This document shows, in pieces, positions 20,177-32,190 of a stretch of DNA of 64,000 bases. The translations under genes were made by a program, and so were the position numbers. Source of the stretch: Vandiemenella viatica (taxonomy: Eukaryota; Arthropoda; Insecta; Orthoptera; Morabidae). The notes beneath the pieces are model-generated. The model did not search any database and was not told where the DNA came from. It worked only from the letters and a program-made list of their open reading frames with translations. Numbering within the stretch: position 1 is the first letter of the stretch; each line of letters starts with the position of its first letter. The stretch lies in assembly GCA_031002005.1 (NCBI GenBank), contig CM061921.1:128370597-128434596 (forward strand). Reading direction: 5' to 3'.

Positions 20177-23100
20177 ATTATCACTATATAAACCACAAAA
20201 TGTGAGGGTCAGCTGTAACGAATGGAAACATTTGTGGGCGTCATTTCGTAACCCGTTTCTGATCTGTGGTGATTTTAACGCCCACCATACTGCTTGGGGC
20301 AATGACAAATCGGACGCAGACGGAAGATCATTATTAAATTCTATAGAAGACTATAACCTAGTCATTTTATATGATGGCTCACCCACACTAATTCCGAGTC
20401 CCTACAGACGTCCAACATCGGTAGACTTTTCTATAGCCTCACCCAATTTCCACACGATAGATAAATGGGAAACAAAAAGAAATACATTGGGATCGGATCA
20501 TTTCCCAATTTACATAACAGTAGGAATGGAGTTAAACTCGCGAACTAGATATCATGCTATAGTCGGCGTCATGAAATTACACCTAAAAGGTCACAAGTCT
20601 CCACTGCCTCCCCTGCCCGCACCAACCCTCTGTCCCTTGGTTGGGCCGGCGACATTACCACATTAGCATTTGCCGGTCGTCCATGCGTATCTTTACACGC
20701 GGTCGCTTTATTTCCTTAGTTTAAGGCCTATTCGAGAGATGTTAATGGTGGTGATGTTCAGGAACATAATTATGCAATTAGTGTATTAACAGACAGAAGT
20801 AATATTCGCGAACCTGCAGGCCGCCTGGGCATTGGAAACCTAATTAGAATCATTGTAGCAGATAGTTTAAAGTATTTTTAAGGAATATTACCAATAACTA
20901 ATACGCAAAAAAAAACTTCGATAAATTGCAAACACTGACATGGAGGTATTTGTGGCAGTCATTTCTATGTATAATCGGTCCCTTATATTTGATAAATTAA
21001 TTTTCGTATTGTCTTTGCTTTTGAAGTTTTCTCGCGAAATTGATCATGTATGGTCCATTGTGAACAATGACAATAATAATTCTTACAGAAGCTGAAAATA
21101 GCTTTCTGTGGAGGACAGGAAATATGTTTCTCAGTCGTAAACGAACCGACCGACCAGCCGGTTTGGAGCATGCGCTGCGCGCAATCATTCGCGCAGATAT
21201 AAACTGTGAAACAATCCAAAAGGGATTGTCTGAAGAGGCTTTGCCTGCTACCAGAATTAATTTCAGTATTTTCTTAGAAACTTTCTCGCTGAAAGTTTTT
21301 ACGTAAACAAATAAAACGGAACTTAGTCAGCGACAAAATTTTACATTACACAGCCGAAACAACTAAGCGCTTCGTGTAACATTTTTTGTTTTTTTAATTG
21401 ACATGCTTCCCTATTTAATGAATAGAACGTATTCGGTATGAGTCTGTTAACTTTCAGGAAGGCGCATAACTTTTTTTTGGAGTTATTTCTTATTATTTTT
21501 ATTGCTTTTTCTGTCGGTTGAAGTGAAAAAGTATTTTGATTTCTAATTTTCATGGAAACAAATTACCATTTTTTAAAAACAGCCACACAAATATTTGGAA
21601 TTATAAAGCACATCACCTTGTTCCGCATCTTAAGTATTAGGTTTTAGAAATTTTTTCGCACTCATTACTGAAAGTTGATTTTTTTGCTGATTTGGACCAC
21701 TGTTCGGATACTCCGTGACCTTCACAGGACTAATTTCGTGCTGCCATTATAGTAGTCCCTGGCGTATCCAGGAAGCCTCGTGGTCTACGTACAGAAAAGT
21801 CATCTCAGAGGAATTAGCCTATATTAATCCTAATCTATCTGTAAAGGATTCTTACGACGCTCTGATATCAATTATAAATAGAGTGGCGATGAAGTCGGTT
21901 CCTTGCCGTAAAACTACTGCAAATTGCAAAAAATACAAAGTGTTCTGGTGGGATTCAGAATGCTCTGAAACAGTATCAAAACGTAGGTTGGCACTGAGTA
22001 GTTATCATAAAGTACAGACGCTCGAAAGTTATCTGGAATATAAGCGGTTGGATGCTCAGACAAAAAAAAATCTAAAACAATGGAAGAAAGAGGAATGTAT
22101 AAAATACTGCAACGGAATAAATAAGAATACAAGCATTTCAGACGTTTGGAAGAAAGTTAGAGCATTAAAAAATTTAATCACAAATCGACCCGTTGAAGCT
22201 GACCCGGTCTGGTTGGAAGAATTTGCGGATAGGATAACACCATCCTCATGCATTACGGCTCCGATGAGCATACCTGAATCGGAAGAGGAACACTCTCATC
22301 CAAAGATGACCCCCTTCTCTGGAATAGAACTGGAAAAAGCCTTATCAACAAATCAGAACACATCCCCGCGAATTGACAATATCCATTATCCAATGCTTTC
22401 AAATCTGCCGTCAGAAGCCCGAGATTTACTTCTCCACATTTTCAATGAAACATGCACAAGAAATGAGTTAGTGGAGGATTGGACAACACAGATGATTTTA
22501 CAGGTCTTAAAACCTGGAAAAAATCCACTATTACAGGCTTCATATAGGCCAATAGCTTTATCATCATGCGTAGGGAAGACTCTGGAGAGAATGATTAAGA
22601 ACCGCCTGGAATGGTGGCTAGAGGCGAACGATTTACTCCCTCAATCACAATTTGGATTTCGCAAAGGGAGAGGGACAATAGATAAATTAACTATTTTGAC
22701 AACGGATATCACTAATTTTTTTAAAAGAAAAAACTGCACGGTCTCACTGTTTTTAGTCATCTGTTCGGCTTATGATCATGTGCAAATCCCTATCCTACTG
22801 GATAAATTAAAAAGACTGTGGCTTCCAGAGAGGTTAGTATATGGCATTAACACCCTGTTGGGGGAAAGAACAGTCTTCATACGATACAGGGATTAAACCA
22901 TAGGACCAAGAAAACTTTATACAGGACTACCTCAAGGGGCTATTCTGAGTCCACTATTACATATTCTATACGCATGGGATCTGGAAAGAGTAGTCAATCC
23001 AAACACCAAAATTCTCCAATATGCGGATGACATATGTATATATTGTATAGCGGCTACACTGGAGGAAGCGATATCCAACCTAACAATTACGATGATGAAC

Positions 23101-23981
23101 ATGGATAAATGGTTTAAACGGAATGGGCTACAAATCTCAACTGAAAAATCCTCAGTGATAATCTTCACCAGAAATCGATTAGATCTCAACGAAATCAGAA
23201 CAGTTAGAATAGGAATCTACTCATTTACAGTTAATTCCAATGTTCGCTTCCTGGGTGTAGTGCTGGACTTCAAACTCAGTTGGATTCCCCACATAACTCA
23301 AGTAGTTAATTCCTGTAACCCAGCTCTGAACATTATTCGAAGCGTAACTCATGTATGGTGGGGTGCAAATCACAACATCCTCTTAACAATATACAGAGCC
23401 TTAATTCGATCTAAAATAGATTATAGAAGCATTCTATACAGCAACGCAAATACTCGAACCCTTTCCACGCTGGAAAAACTCCAATACAGCTGTATACGAA
23501 CCTGTCTGGTAGCCATGAGATCGACTCCCACTAACGCCCTACTGGTAGAAGCCCGGGAGATGCCACTGAATATCAGACGAAACTGGCTGGCTAGCAAATA
23601 TATTCTGGAAAGGATATCATATAGGAATCATCCAGTTATCTCGAAATGCAAAGCTTTGTATAACTATGGAAATAATACAGAGCTTCATAGACTGGCAGAA
23701 GTCCTCCTCAGTTACAGAGAGTGGGAAAAACTAGTAGACAGAATTATTCCAACGAAGATATTTCCCCCATATGATTATTATTCCAGCACTAGCATTGTAC
23801 AAATACCAATATATTACATAACTCCTGAGACCAACTAACATGTCACCTACAAACAAGCAGTAAGGAAATACCTGGAGGACAATTGGAATTATTCGTTTTT
23901 TATATATACAGACGGATCCAAAATAGACTCAAGGGATGGAGTAGGATGCTCCTTTTAGTGCCCGAGTACTAGGTATCAAGA
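20177..23981 (+). pseudogene. I-like LINE copy A ORF2: endonuclease and reverse transcriptase
   Basis: It opens inside the endonuclease (LICGDFNAHHTAWG near 20258-20300; LGSDHFPIYI near 20488). The 1.2-kb insertion follows, then the linker and reverse transcriptase in one long frame (21715-22896) with YRPIALSS, QSQFGFRKGRG and FLVICSAYD. Copy B has FLDICSAYD at the last site, so the catalytic Asp is replaced by Val. A TAA at 22894 breaks the frame before GLPQGAILSP and the QYADD motif (23020-23034). A further stop lies at 23836. The RNase H motif FIYTDGSK is at 23900. It continues at 30412. Confidence 0.85.
20560..21750. mobile_element. 1.19-kb insertion with imperfect inverted ends, no coding capacity
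   Basis: Comparison with LINE copy B (junction at about 27656) shows that this segment is extra in copy A. The left end (tcggcgtcatgaaattac) and the complement of the right end (ggcagcacgaaattag) match over about 35 bp with gaps, and both continue into a shared aggtcac. The target appears to be TA or TAG. It has no transposase. It contains a short C-rich patch near 20605-20640. Probably a non-autonomous DNA transposon. Confidence 0.55.
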
Positions 23982-24020
23982 AATGTATAAATTTTTTTAT
24001 TTTTTTATTTTTTTTTATTT

Positions 24021-24625
24021 GGCTTTAAGCGCCTAGGCACTATACAACCATCATCCATTTGTACATACATATATAAACATTTTACATTTAGGTAAGAGAG
24101 CAAGACTTGACATGATTAGTAAAATATAAACGATATAACTAGGTAAACTGATTAATCAAAAAGGAACATTTTTGTCTATCCCCAAAGGGGTTTGACACAT
24201 TATGTTTAAATACAATTGCTCATACATAATTAAACACATAATTTAAACACATAATTAAAAACATAATATAAACGATATAACTAGGTAAACTGATTAATCA
24301 GAAAGGAACATTTTTGTTTATCCCCTAAAGGGGTTTGACACATTATGTTTAAATACAATTGCTCACACATATTTAAACACATAATTAAAACACATAATTA
24401 AACACATAATATATACGATATAACTAGGTAAACTGATTAATCAGAAAGGAACATTTTTGTTTATCACATTATGTTTAAATACAATTGCTCACACATATTA
24501 CCAATGATACAGTGAAATATACAGATATATAAATTATTGTTAGTTCCTTATAGTTGTTGTTGTTTTCTTTTTGTTTGTTGACATTACAATGGTTAAAATC
24601 CTTACAATTAACTAGTTATTCACAT
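24021..24625 (-). other. 3' untranslated region of LINE copy B
   Basis: 600 bp between the ORF2 stop and the A-rich tail, dominated by the tandem array at 24125-24500. The terminal bases ggctttaagcgcctaggca are shared with the 3' end of copy A (31440-31462, opposite strand). Confidence 0.8.
24125..24500. repeat. Tandem array of three about 145-bp units in LINE copy B 3' UTR
   Basis: Units start near 24125, 24268 and 24421; each begins with about aacgatataactaggtaaac. The first two contain a small palindrome around CCCC(T)AAAGGGG; the third lacks it through a deletion. Copy A has only one unit (31255-31375, opposite orientation). Confidence 0.9.
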
Positions 24626-27600
24626 CTAAATTTTTATATTAGTTGACTTTACAAATTTACTTAGCAACTTGTATACGGTCACGTTGTTACCGTGTAATAG
24701 ACAGCTAATGCTTGTTGGGAGAGGTATTCCATAGTTGACGAGTTGTTTTATAAATCTTTGTCGATGTTGTTTATATTTAGGGCATGAAAACACTATGTGA
24801 TTAATATCCCCTATTTCTGCTCTATCGCAATCACAAATATCAGTATTTAGGATGTGTATCCGATGTAAATGCTGGGGGAATATACCATGATTAAAGCGCA
24901 TTCTAATTATAGTGGAAATGACGCCTCTATGATCCGGAAAGTTGAGGAACCATGGGCGGGATGGTATTCGGGGTTGAATCGATCCATAATGATGTCCCTT
25001 CCTGCTTTTGCTGGAGTCCCATTCAGTTTGCCATTTGTTCAGAGCCTTTGTTTTTATTTTGAAGAGGTAGTCAGTGTACGGAAGCTGGATATCTAAGGTG
25101 TCTCCTATTCTAGCGGCTGTCTTTGCCACTTGATCCACTGTTTCGTTATCCGGAACCCCTGCATGTGCTTTTAGCCAAAGGAAGTTTATGGATTTATTTC
25201 TTCTGGACAATTCTAGATATGTCTCCACAATCTTAACTATAAATTGATTGGTTTTCTTGCCCAAAAAGTTTTCTTTGGATGGAGTTCAGTACGCTAAGCG
25301 AGTCAGAGATTATTAAAAGACTCGTCTCAGTCAATGTACAAGCTGTGCTCAAGTGCTCTTAATATAGCGATGGCTTCTGCCGTATAAATTGATGTATTCG
25401 ATGGTAATTTATACTTTTCTTGATACTTGGTCCTCGGGCAATAAAAGGCGCAGCCTACTCCATCCCCTGAGTCTATTTTGGATCCGTCCGTATATATAAA
25501 AAACGAATAATTCCAATTGTCCTCCAGGTATTTCCTTACTGCTTGTTTGTAGGTGACATGTTGGTTGGTCTCAGGAGTTATATAATATATTGGTATCTGT
25601 ATCATGCTAGTGCTGGAATAATACTCATATGGGGGAAATATCTTCGTTGGAATAATTCTGTCTGCCAATTTTTCCCACTCTCTGTAACTGTGGAGGACTT
25701 CAGCCAGTCTATGACGCTCTGTGATGTATCCATGGTTATACAAAGCTTTGCATTTCGAGATAATTGGATGATTCCTGTATGCTAGCCTTTCCAGAATATA
25801 TTTACTAGCCAGCCAGTTTCGTCTGATATTCAGGGGCATCTCCCGAGCTTCAATCAGTAGGGCGTTAGTGGGAGTCGATCTCATGGCTCCCAGACAGGTT
25901 CGTATACAGCTGTATTGGAGTTTGTCCAGCATGGAAAGGGTTCGAGTATTTGCGTTGCTGTATAGAATGCTTCCATAATCTATTTTAGATCGAATTAAGG
26001 CTCTGTATATTGTTAAGAGGGTGTTGTGATTTGCACCCCACCATACCCGTGTTACGCTTCGTATAATGTTCAGAGCTGGGTTACAGGAATTAACTATTTG
26101 AGTAATGTGGGGAATCCAACTGAGTTTGGAGTCCAGCACTAGACCCAGGAAGCGAACATTGGATTTAACTGTAAATGAGTAGATTCCTATTCTGACTGTT
26201 CTGATTTCGTTAAGATCTAATCGATTTCTGGTGAATATTATCACTGAGGACTTTTCAGTTGAGATTTGTAGCCCATTCCGTTTAAACCATTTGTCCATGT
26301 TCATCATCGTAATTGTTAGGTTGGATAACGCTTCCTCCATTGTAGCCGCCATACAATATATACAGATGTCATCCGCATATTGGAGAATTCGGGTGTTTGG
26401 ATTAACTACTCTTTCCAAATCCCATGCGTATAGAATATATAATAGTGGACTCAGAATAGCCCCTTGAGGTAGTCCTGTATAAGAGTTTTCTTGGTCCTAT
26501 GGTATGATCCCTGTATCGTATGAAGATTGTTCTTTCCCCCAACAGGGTGTTAATGCCATACACTAGCCTCTCTGGAAGCCCCAATCTTTTTAATTTTTCC
26601 ATTAGGATAGGGATTTGCACATGATCATAAGCCGAACAAATGTCTAAAAACAGAGAGACCGTACAGTTTTTTCTTTTAAAAGAATCAGTGATATCCGTTG
26701 TCAAAATAGTTAAATTATCTATTGTCCCTCTCCCTTTGCGAAATCCAAATTGTGATTGAGGGAGTAAATCGTTCGCCTCTAACCACCATTCCAGGCGGTT
26801 CTTAATCATTCTCTCTAGAGTCTTCCCTACGCACGATGATAAAGCTATTGGCCTATACGAAGCCTGTAGTAGTGGATTTTTTCCAGGTTTTAAGACCGGT
26901 GAAAATCACCTGTGTTGTCCAATCCTCCATTAACTCATTTTTTGTCCATGTTTCATTGAAAATGTGGAGAAGTAAATCTCTGGCTTCTGACGGCAAATTT
27001 GTAAGCATTGGATAATGGATATTATCAATTCCCGGGGATGTGTTCTGGTTTGTTGATAAGGCTTTTTCTAGTTCTATTCTAGAGAAAGGGGTCATCATTG
27101 GATGAGAGTGTTCCTCTTCCGATTCAGGTATGCTCATCGGAGCTGTAATGCATGAGGATGGTGTTATCCTATCTGCAAATTCTTCCAACCAGACCGGGTC
27201 AGCTTCTACAGGTCGATTTGAGTTTAATTTTTTTAATGCTCTAATTTTCTTCCAAACGTCTGAAATGCTTGTATCCTTATTTATGCCGTTGCAATATTTA
27301 ATCCATTCCTCTTTCTTCCGCCGTTTTAGGAATTTTTTTGTCTGAGCATCCACCCGCTTATATTCCAAATAACTTTCGAGCGTCTGTACTTTACGATAAC
27401 TACTCAGGGCCAACCTACGTTTTGCTACTGTTTTGGAGCATTCTGAATCCCACCAGAACACTTTGTATTTTTTGCAATTTTCAGTAGTTTTACGGCGAGG
27501 AATCGACTTCATCGCCGCCCTATTTATAATTGATATCAGAGCGTCGTAAGAATCCTTTACAGGATAGATTAGGATTAAGATTGGCTAATTCCTCTGAGAT

Positions 27601-28338
27601 GACCTTTCTGTACGTAGACCACGAGGCTTCCTGGATACGCCAGGGACTACTAGGCATGATATCTAGTTCGCGGGTTTAATTCCATTCCTATTGTTATGTA
27701 AATTGGGAAATGATCCGATCCCAATGTATATCTTTTTGTTTCCCATTTATCTACCGTGTGGAAATTTGGTGAGGCTATAGAAATGTCTACCGATGTTGGG
27801 CGTCTGTAGGGAGTCGGAATTAGTGTGGGTGAGCCATCATTTAAAATGACTAGATTATAGTCTTCTATAGAATTTAATAATGATCTTCCGTCTGCGTCCG
27901 ATGTGTCATTGCCCCAAGCAGTATGGTGGGCGTTAAAATCACCACAGATCAGAAACGGGGTACGAAGTGACGCCCACAATTGGTTCCATTCGTTACAGCT
28001 GACCCTCACATGTGGTGGTTTATATAGTGATAATATAGTGTAGGCACCCGTAGATGTTACTATTTCCGCGGCTACAGCCTGTACTTCTTTTACGCCCCAT
28101 TTTATCTGTATTTGTTGGAAAGAAATGTTTTCCTTTATTAAGAGTGCCGCGCCTCCCTTTCCGTCAGTTCTATCTTCCTGATGATGTTATATCCCCTGAA
28201 ATGGATAGGGGCATGTGGCTTAAACCAGGTTTCACTGATAGCTGCTACTGTTACGTTGTTGTCGAGCAATTCCTTAGATAGGATGTCTTTATTGGCAATA
28301 GCAGATCGAGCGTTCCATTGCATAAGTTTTATCGCCAT
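24626..28338 (-). pseudogene. I-like LINE copy B ORF2: endonuclease, reverse transcriptase, RNase H, zinc motif
   Basis: It starts MAIKLMQWNARSA at 28338. The endonuclease shows ISETWFKP, FLICGDFNAHH and GSDHFPIYI. The reverse transcriptase spans about 27510-26400 with QFGFRKGRGT and FLDICSAYD (intact catalytic Asp), and LQYADDICIYC near 26380. The RNase H has FIYTDGSK (25500), TAEAIAILRALE (25380) and WLKAHAGVPDNE (25150). The C-terminus has a CDCDRAE....H....C motif near 24830. Frame breaks lie near 28140, 27650, 27560, 26850 and 26480. It encodes the full enzymatic set for target-primed retrotransposition when intact. Confidence 0.9.
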
Positions 28339-28364
28339 AGGAAGTAGAGAGAGTATTCGGTTCT

Positions 28365-30211
28365 TTAGTTGATTCCTGCTAGGTTGGTAAGAAGGTGACG
28401 AATTGGGTCGAGTTGGGAGGTATCAGATGGAGCTGCTTGACATTCTTGAATCATGTTCAGGATAATTTGCAATATCTTCTCTATGAGTGCTACTTTTTCG
28501 GGTAAGGGGGACTTTTCCTTATACTGGGGTTGAGGAGGGTAGGGATTCTGTGTGATAGGTGTTATTGGTATATGATGGGGTACATACATTCTTTGATAAA
28601 CAGGAGGGTAATTGGAATTTTGTGCTTTTGGGGTTGCTGGCCTTTGCTTGTTGCGGCCGACGGTAGTAGTAGTAGTATATATCGGTTGGTTTGGAGAGAG
28701 CACTTTACTTTGGTGACGAGACTCTTGATTTTGTTGGATAGGGATCATAGGACAGTTTTGGAAAGCATTTGTTGAGGCTAAACTAGGTGGCTGCACTGCA
28801 ATTGGAGAGAGCGGGGGGAATTGCTTTTCGTCGTAATAGAGCGGAGCGGCGCTGGCTAGCCTGCGAATATGTCTGACGATGGGTGGGATACCAATTCGGC
28901 ATGGGAGAGGCTTTATTATGGGCCGCTGCCTCACGTGCTTTTTGTTGTTGAACAATTACAGGACATATTCTGTCATTGGATAAATGAGGACCGTGACAAT
29001 GTACACATTGTGGATCAGCTGTGCTGGCACACGTCTCCATAGTATGTGGGCCTCCGCACTTATTGCAGCGGGGAGCGCTGCGGCATTGAGTTATACGATG
29101 GCCAAATCGTAAACAATTATCACAGACGAGAATTTGTGGGACAGTGAGGTTCGACTGGGCAACGTGCTCCAAAGATTGCTATGTGGTCCGGGAGGGATTG
29201 TGATCTAAAGGTGATCATGCATATTGGTATCGGTATTCTCCTATCATTATTTTGGTATGAGTTCTTCTTGGTAAACCGTTTAACTGCGATAACTGGGTAA
29301 GGGCTTTCTATCGCCTGTAGGATTTCTTCTTCTGACAGGGAGGTGTCTACGTCCCTGATAATACCTTGTTTGTTTATCAAAAAATTTGGAATGAATGCTT
29401 CTAAGTTTCTGTCCTTGAAAACTGTAGATTGAACCAACAAGTTAGCAGAGGCTGCTGAATTGGTTTCGATTTTTAACCTATTTCTCCCGGCCGCTACGAT
29501 ATTGATGATGTCATGCTTCTGTGCTGGGCTATGTGTATAAAGAAGTTTCCCTATTGACATGGGGTGAAGTCTACCAATATTTTTATCCACACTTTTCCAC
29601 AAAGACTAAGTATGGACCCGTGTCTGTGCGGCTATATCGGTTATTCTTACTTCTGTCTTTATTGGAATTGAAGTTGGGGCTTGGCAACTGGGGGACACTA
29701 TTTTGGTTAGTAGAGTTCCTATTGTTCGATACTATACTTTGAACTCCTTCACAATCCGCGGGAATGCTTGTGATATCCATGCCCGTACCCTCGTTTGATA
29801 TGGTTTGGGTTGGATCACGGCTATCATATTGATGATCTAATTCTGCAGGCTGAAGTAGTTGGGTAGAACACCACTGATGACATGGTAGCTAACTCCTGGG
29901 GCACACTCACTGGATTGTTTACTGTTTCAGTGGACATTTCCTCGTTCGGTAGCTCAGTAGGGTTTCCCTCTATGCGAGAACGTTTAGCAGTTCTTTCTTC
30001 CGAATTTACATTGTTCAACACTGCGATCGAGGGGCAACTTGCAGAAGCAGCGTCGTTACCTGAGAAGTTGAGCGGCTGAAGATGAGATGGCTGTGGCTGG
30101 ATTCCCTTGTTGGTAGTGCATCATCGGCGGGGCTGAAGAGGCTGTTTCTGGAAAATAACACGGCTGCAGTGCCGCGTTGATTATTTGCCCCGTGTCTGGA
30201 GGCTCTTCCAT
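28365..30211 (-). pseudogene. I-like LINE copy B ORF1 (gag)
   Basis: It starts at ATG 30211. The acidic N-terminus is followed by the gag core (29602-29120, VDKNIGRLHPMSIGKLL), then the zinc knuckles CDNCLRFGH, CNKCGGPH and CVHCHGPH (29130-28960), then a proline- and glutamine-rich tail, ending at 28365. Breaks occur near 29830, 29600, 29130 and 28810. The tail is absent from copy A because of its deletion. Confidence 0.9.
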
Positions 30212-30411
30212 GTTAGGGCACGGCCCAGGCTCTCAGTGGATGCTAAGTATTGAAGCCTAGTTTTGTATAACTTTAGGCAATTCAAATTTTATACACACTT
30301 CACTGCACTGACGGACTGTAAGTTCACTTGACTGTTTACGAGACTGACTAAGCTCCGGAACACGGAAGTGATCGCTATGAGCGCATCAGCTAGACTGTGA
30401 ATGTATAAATT

Positions 30412-31476
30412 ACCATCGAAAACATCCATTTATACTGGAGAAGCCATCGCCATATTAAGAGCACTTGAGCACAGCTTGACATTGACTGAGACGAGTTTTT
30501 TTTAATAATCTCTGACTCGCTTAGCGTGCTGAACTCCATCCAAAGAAAACTCTTGGGCAAGAAAACCAATCAATTTATAGTTAAGATTGTGGAGACATAT
30601 CTAGAATTGTCCAGAAGAAATAGATCCATTAACTTCCTTTGGCTAAAAGCACATGCAGGGGTTCCTGATAATGAAACAGTGGATCAAAAGGCAAAGACAG
30701 CTTCCGTACACTGACTACCTCTTCAAAATAAAAACAAAGACTCTGAACAAATGGCAAACTGAATGGGACTCCAGCAAAAGTAGGAGGGGACAATATTACG
30801 GATGGATTCAACCCCGAATACCATCCTGCCCATGGTTCTTCAGCTTCCCGGATCATAGAGGCGCCATTTCCACTATAATTAGAATGCGCTTTAGCCATGG
30901 TTTATTCCCCAGCATTTACATCGGATACACATCTTAGATACTGATATTTGTGATTGCGATAGACCAGAAGTAGGGGATATTAATCACGTAGTGTTTTCAT
31001 GCCCCAAATAAATCTCATCGACAAAAATTTATAAAACAACTAGTCAACTATGAAATACCTCTCCCAACAAGCATCAGCTGTCTGTTGCACGGTAACAACT
31101 TTACCATATACAAGTTGTTAAGTAACTTTGTAAAGTCAACTAATAAAAAAAATTAGATGTGAAAACTAGTGAACTGTAAGGATTTTACTCATTGTAATGT
31201 CGGAAAAAAACAACTATAAGGAACTAACAATAATGAATATTTCACTCTATCATTTGTAATTATGTCTGAGCAATTTTTTTAAACATAATGTGTCAAACCC
31301 GTTTGAGGGATAAAAAAATGTTCCTCTCTGATTAATCAGTTTACCTTGTACTATCCTTTATACTTTACTAATCATGTCAAGTCTTGCACTCTTACTTATA
31401 TGTAATGTATGTACAAATGGATGATTGTTGTATAGTGCCTACTGCCTAGGCGCTTAAAGCCAAATAAATAAATAAA
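30412..31476 (+). pseudogene. I-like LINE copy A, 3' part: end of RNase H, C-terminus, 3' UTR
   Basis: It continues copy A after the copy-B insertion: the codons for SIYT.EAIAILRALEHS, ISDSLSVLNS and FLWLKAHAGVPDNE follow directly. A frameshift near 30700 precedes FKIKTKTLNKW. The coding remnant ends near 31156. The 3' UTR holds a single repeat unit. The element ends with AAATAAATAAATAAAA at 31462-31476. Confidence 0.9.
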
Positions 31477-31490
31477 AAGAACTTCTTTCC

Positions 31491-31607
31491 TCTATCAAGT
31501 TCGACCATACAGCTGAAACAACGATTTCCTTCTGCAGTATTCTGAAGCCAGGAGGTTCCATATAGGCTGGTTTATTTTCCGACTGGATGAGAAACCCCGC
31601 ATAGCAG
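31491..31607. other. Continuation of a diverged local repeat interrupted by LINE copy A
   Basis: Bases 31491-31550, joined to 18335-18390, match 17563-17700 (shared tctgcagtattctga). Nothing else recognised. Confidence 0.45.
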
Positions 31608-31675
31608 GCTGTATGGTCTAGCGGTGAAGGTTACTGACTACTATTGGTGAGGTCGCTGGTTCGAAACAGTGTGAG
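31608..31675 (+). other. tRNA-like SINE head or tRNA pseudogene
   Basis: Box A-like TGGTCTAGCGG (31614-31624) and box B-like GGTTCGAAA (31658-31666) at tRNA spacing, followed soon by TTTTTT. Stem pairing is poor. No SINE body that matches the other families follows. Confidence 0.5.
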
Positions 31676-31954
31676 CTGATATTTTTTTCCCTTTTGTTTT
31701 AACACCATTCCAACATACCCACTGCTTATATATAAAATATGTAATTTCTTAAATAAACAACAGATAAAAATTGACATTTCGGACGAAAAACTTTTTCTAT
31801 AAATATATCTGAATAAAAACTTCTTTAATCGAAACACTGAGCCATAAAAGAATCATCTCTTAAATTCACTGCTCATAACTAACGATTTCGAACACACTCA
31901 TATCTAGAATTTTTAAAAAACTGTTTTCAAAGAACGTGCCAGCTATAGCTGTTT

Positions 31955-32190
31955 TTAGCTTATGTCTTTACGCCTCGTCGACGTGGAGGTCACGGACTGG
32001 GGACAAGGAACGGAAGGAATTCGACCATGTCCTTTTAAAATATCCATCCCAGCATTCATCTAGAGTGATTTGGGGAAACTATAAAAAATCAAGTCTGGTT
32101 GGCCGGACAGGTAGTCGAATCTGTATCCTCCCGAATGCGACGCCAGAGAGTCACTGCTTATCCCTTCACGCTCAGTCATTAAATTCTATC
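31955..32190 (-). mobile_element. Degraded tRNA-derived SINE, minus strand, tail variant 2
   Basis: It begins ttacgcctcgtcgacgtggaggtca, the complement of the tail of the SINE at 894-1150. It then runs through body and box B (near 32110-32120) to a head ending near 32180. Part of a larger duplicated block. Confidence 0.75.

Larger units (their letters stand above)
18391..23993 (+). mobile_element. I-like LINE copy A, 5' and central part
   Basis: The 5' end begins CAGTCTAGCTG at about 18390, identical to the 5' end of copy B. An imperfect duplication AAGAACTTTCCTT (18377-18389) matches AAGAACTTCTTTCC (31477-31490) beyond the 3' end. The element is interrupted by a SINE (19972-20176), an inverted-repeat-ended insertion (20560-21750) and LINE copy B (23994-30399), and resumes at 30412. 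Without insertions it would be about 5.3 kb, since it also lost about 0.8 kb. Confidence 0.9.
23994..30399 (-). mobile_element. I-like LINE copy B, full length, inserted into copy A
   Basis: It is flanked by a 12-bp duplication AATGTATAAATT (23982-23993 and 30400-30411). The 5' end is at 30399 and the A-rich tail at 23994-24020. Order in minus sense: 5' UTR, ORF1 (30211-28365), 26-base gap, ORF2 (28338-24626), 3' UTR with tandem repeats. I-clade assignment rests on the gag core, the endonuclease and the RNase H after the reverse transcriptase. It has several frameshifts. Confidence 0.95.

Noticed and set aside
24125..24500. CRISPR-like array
   Set aside because: The units are about 145 bp with no repeat-spacer structure and sit in a LINE 3' UTR of a eukaryote.
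31608..31675. Functional tRNA gene
   Set aside because: Box A and B are present but stems are poor; more likely a SINE head or pseudogene.
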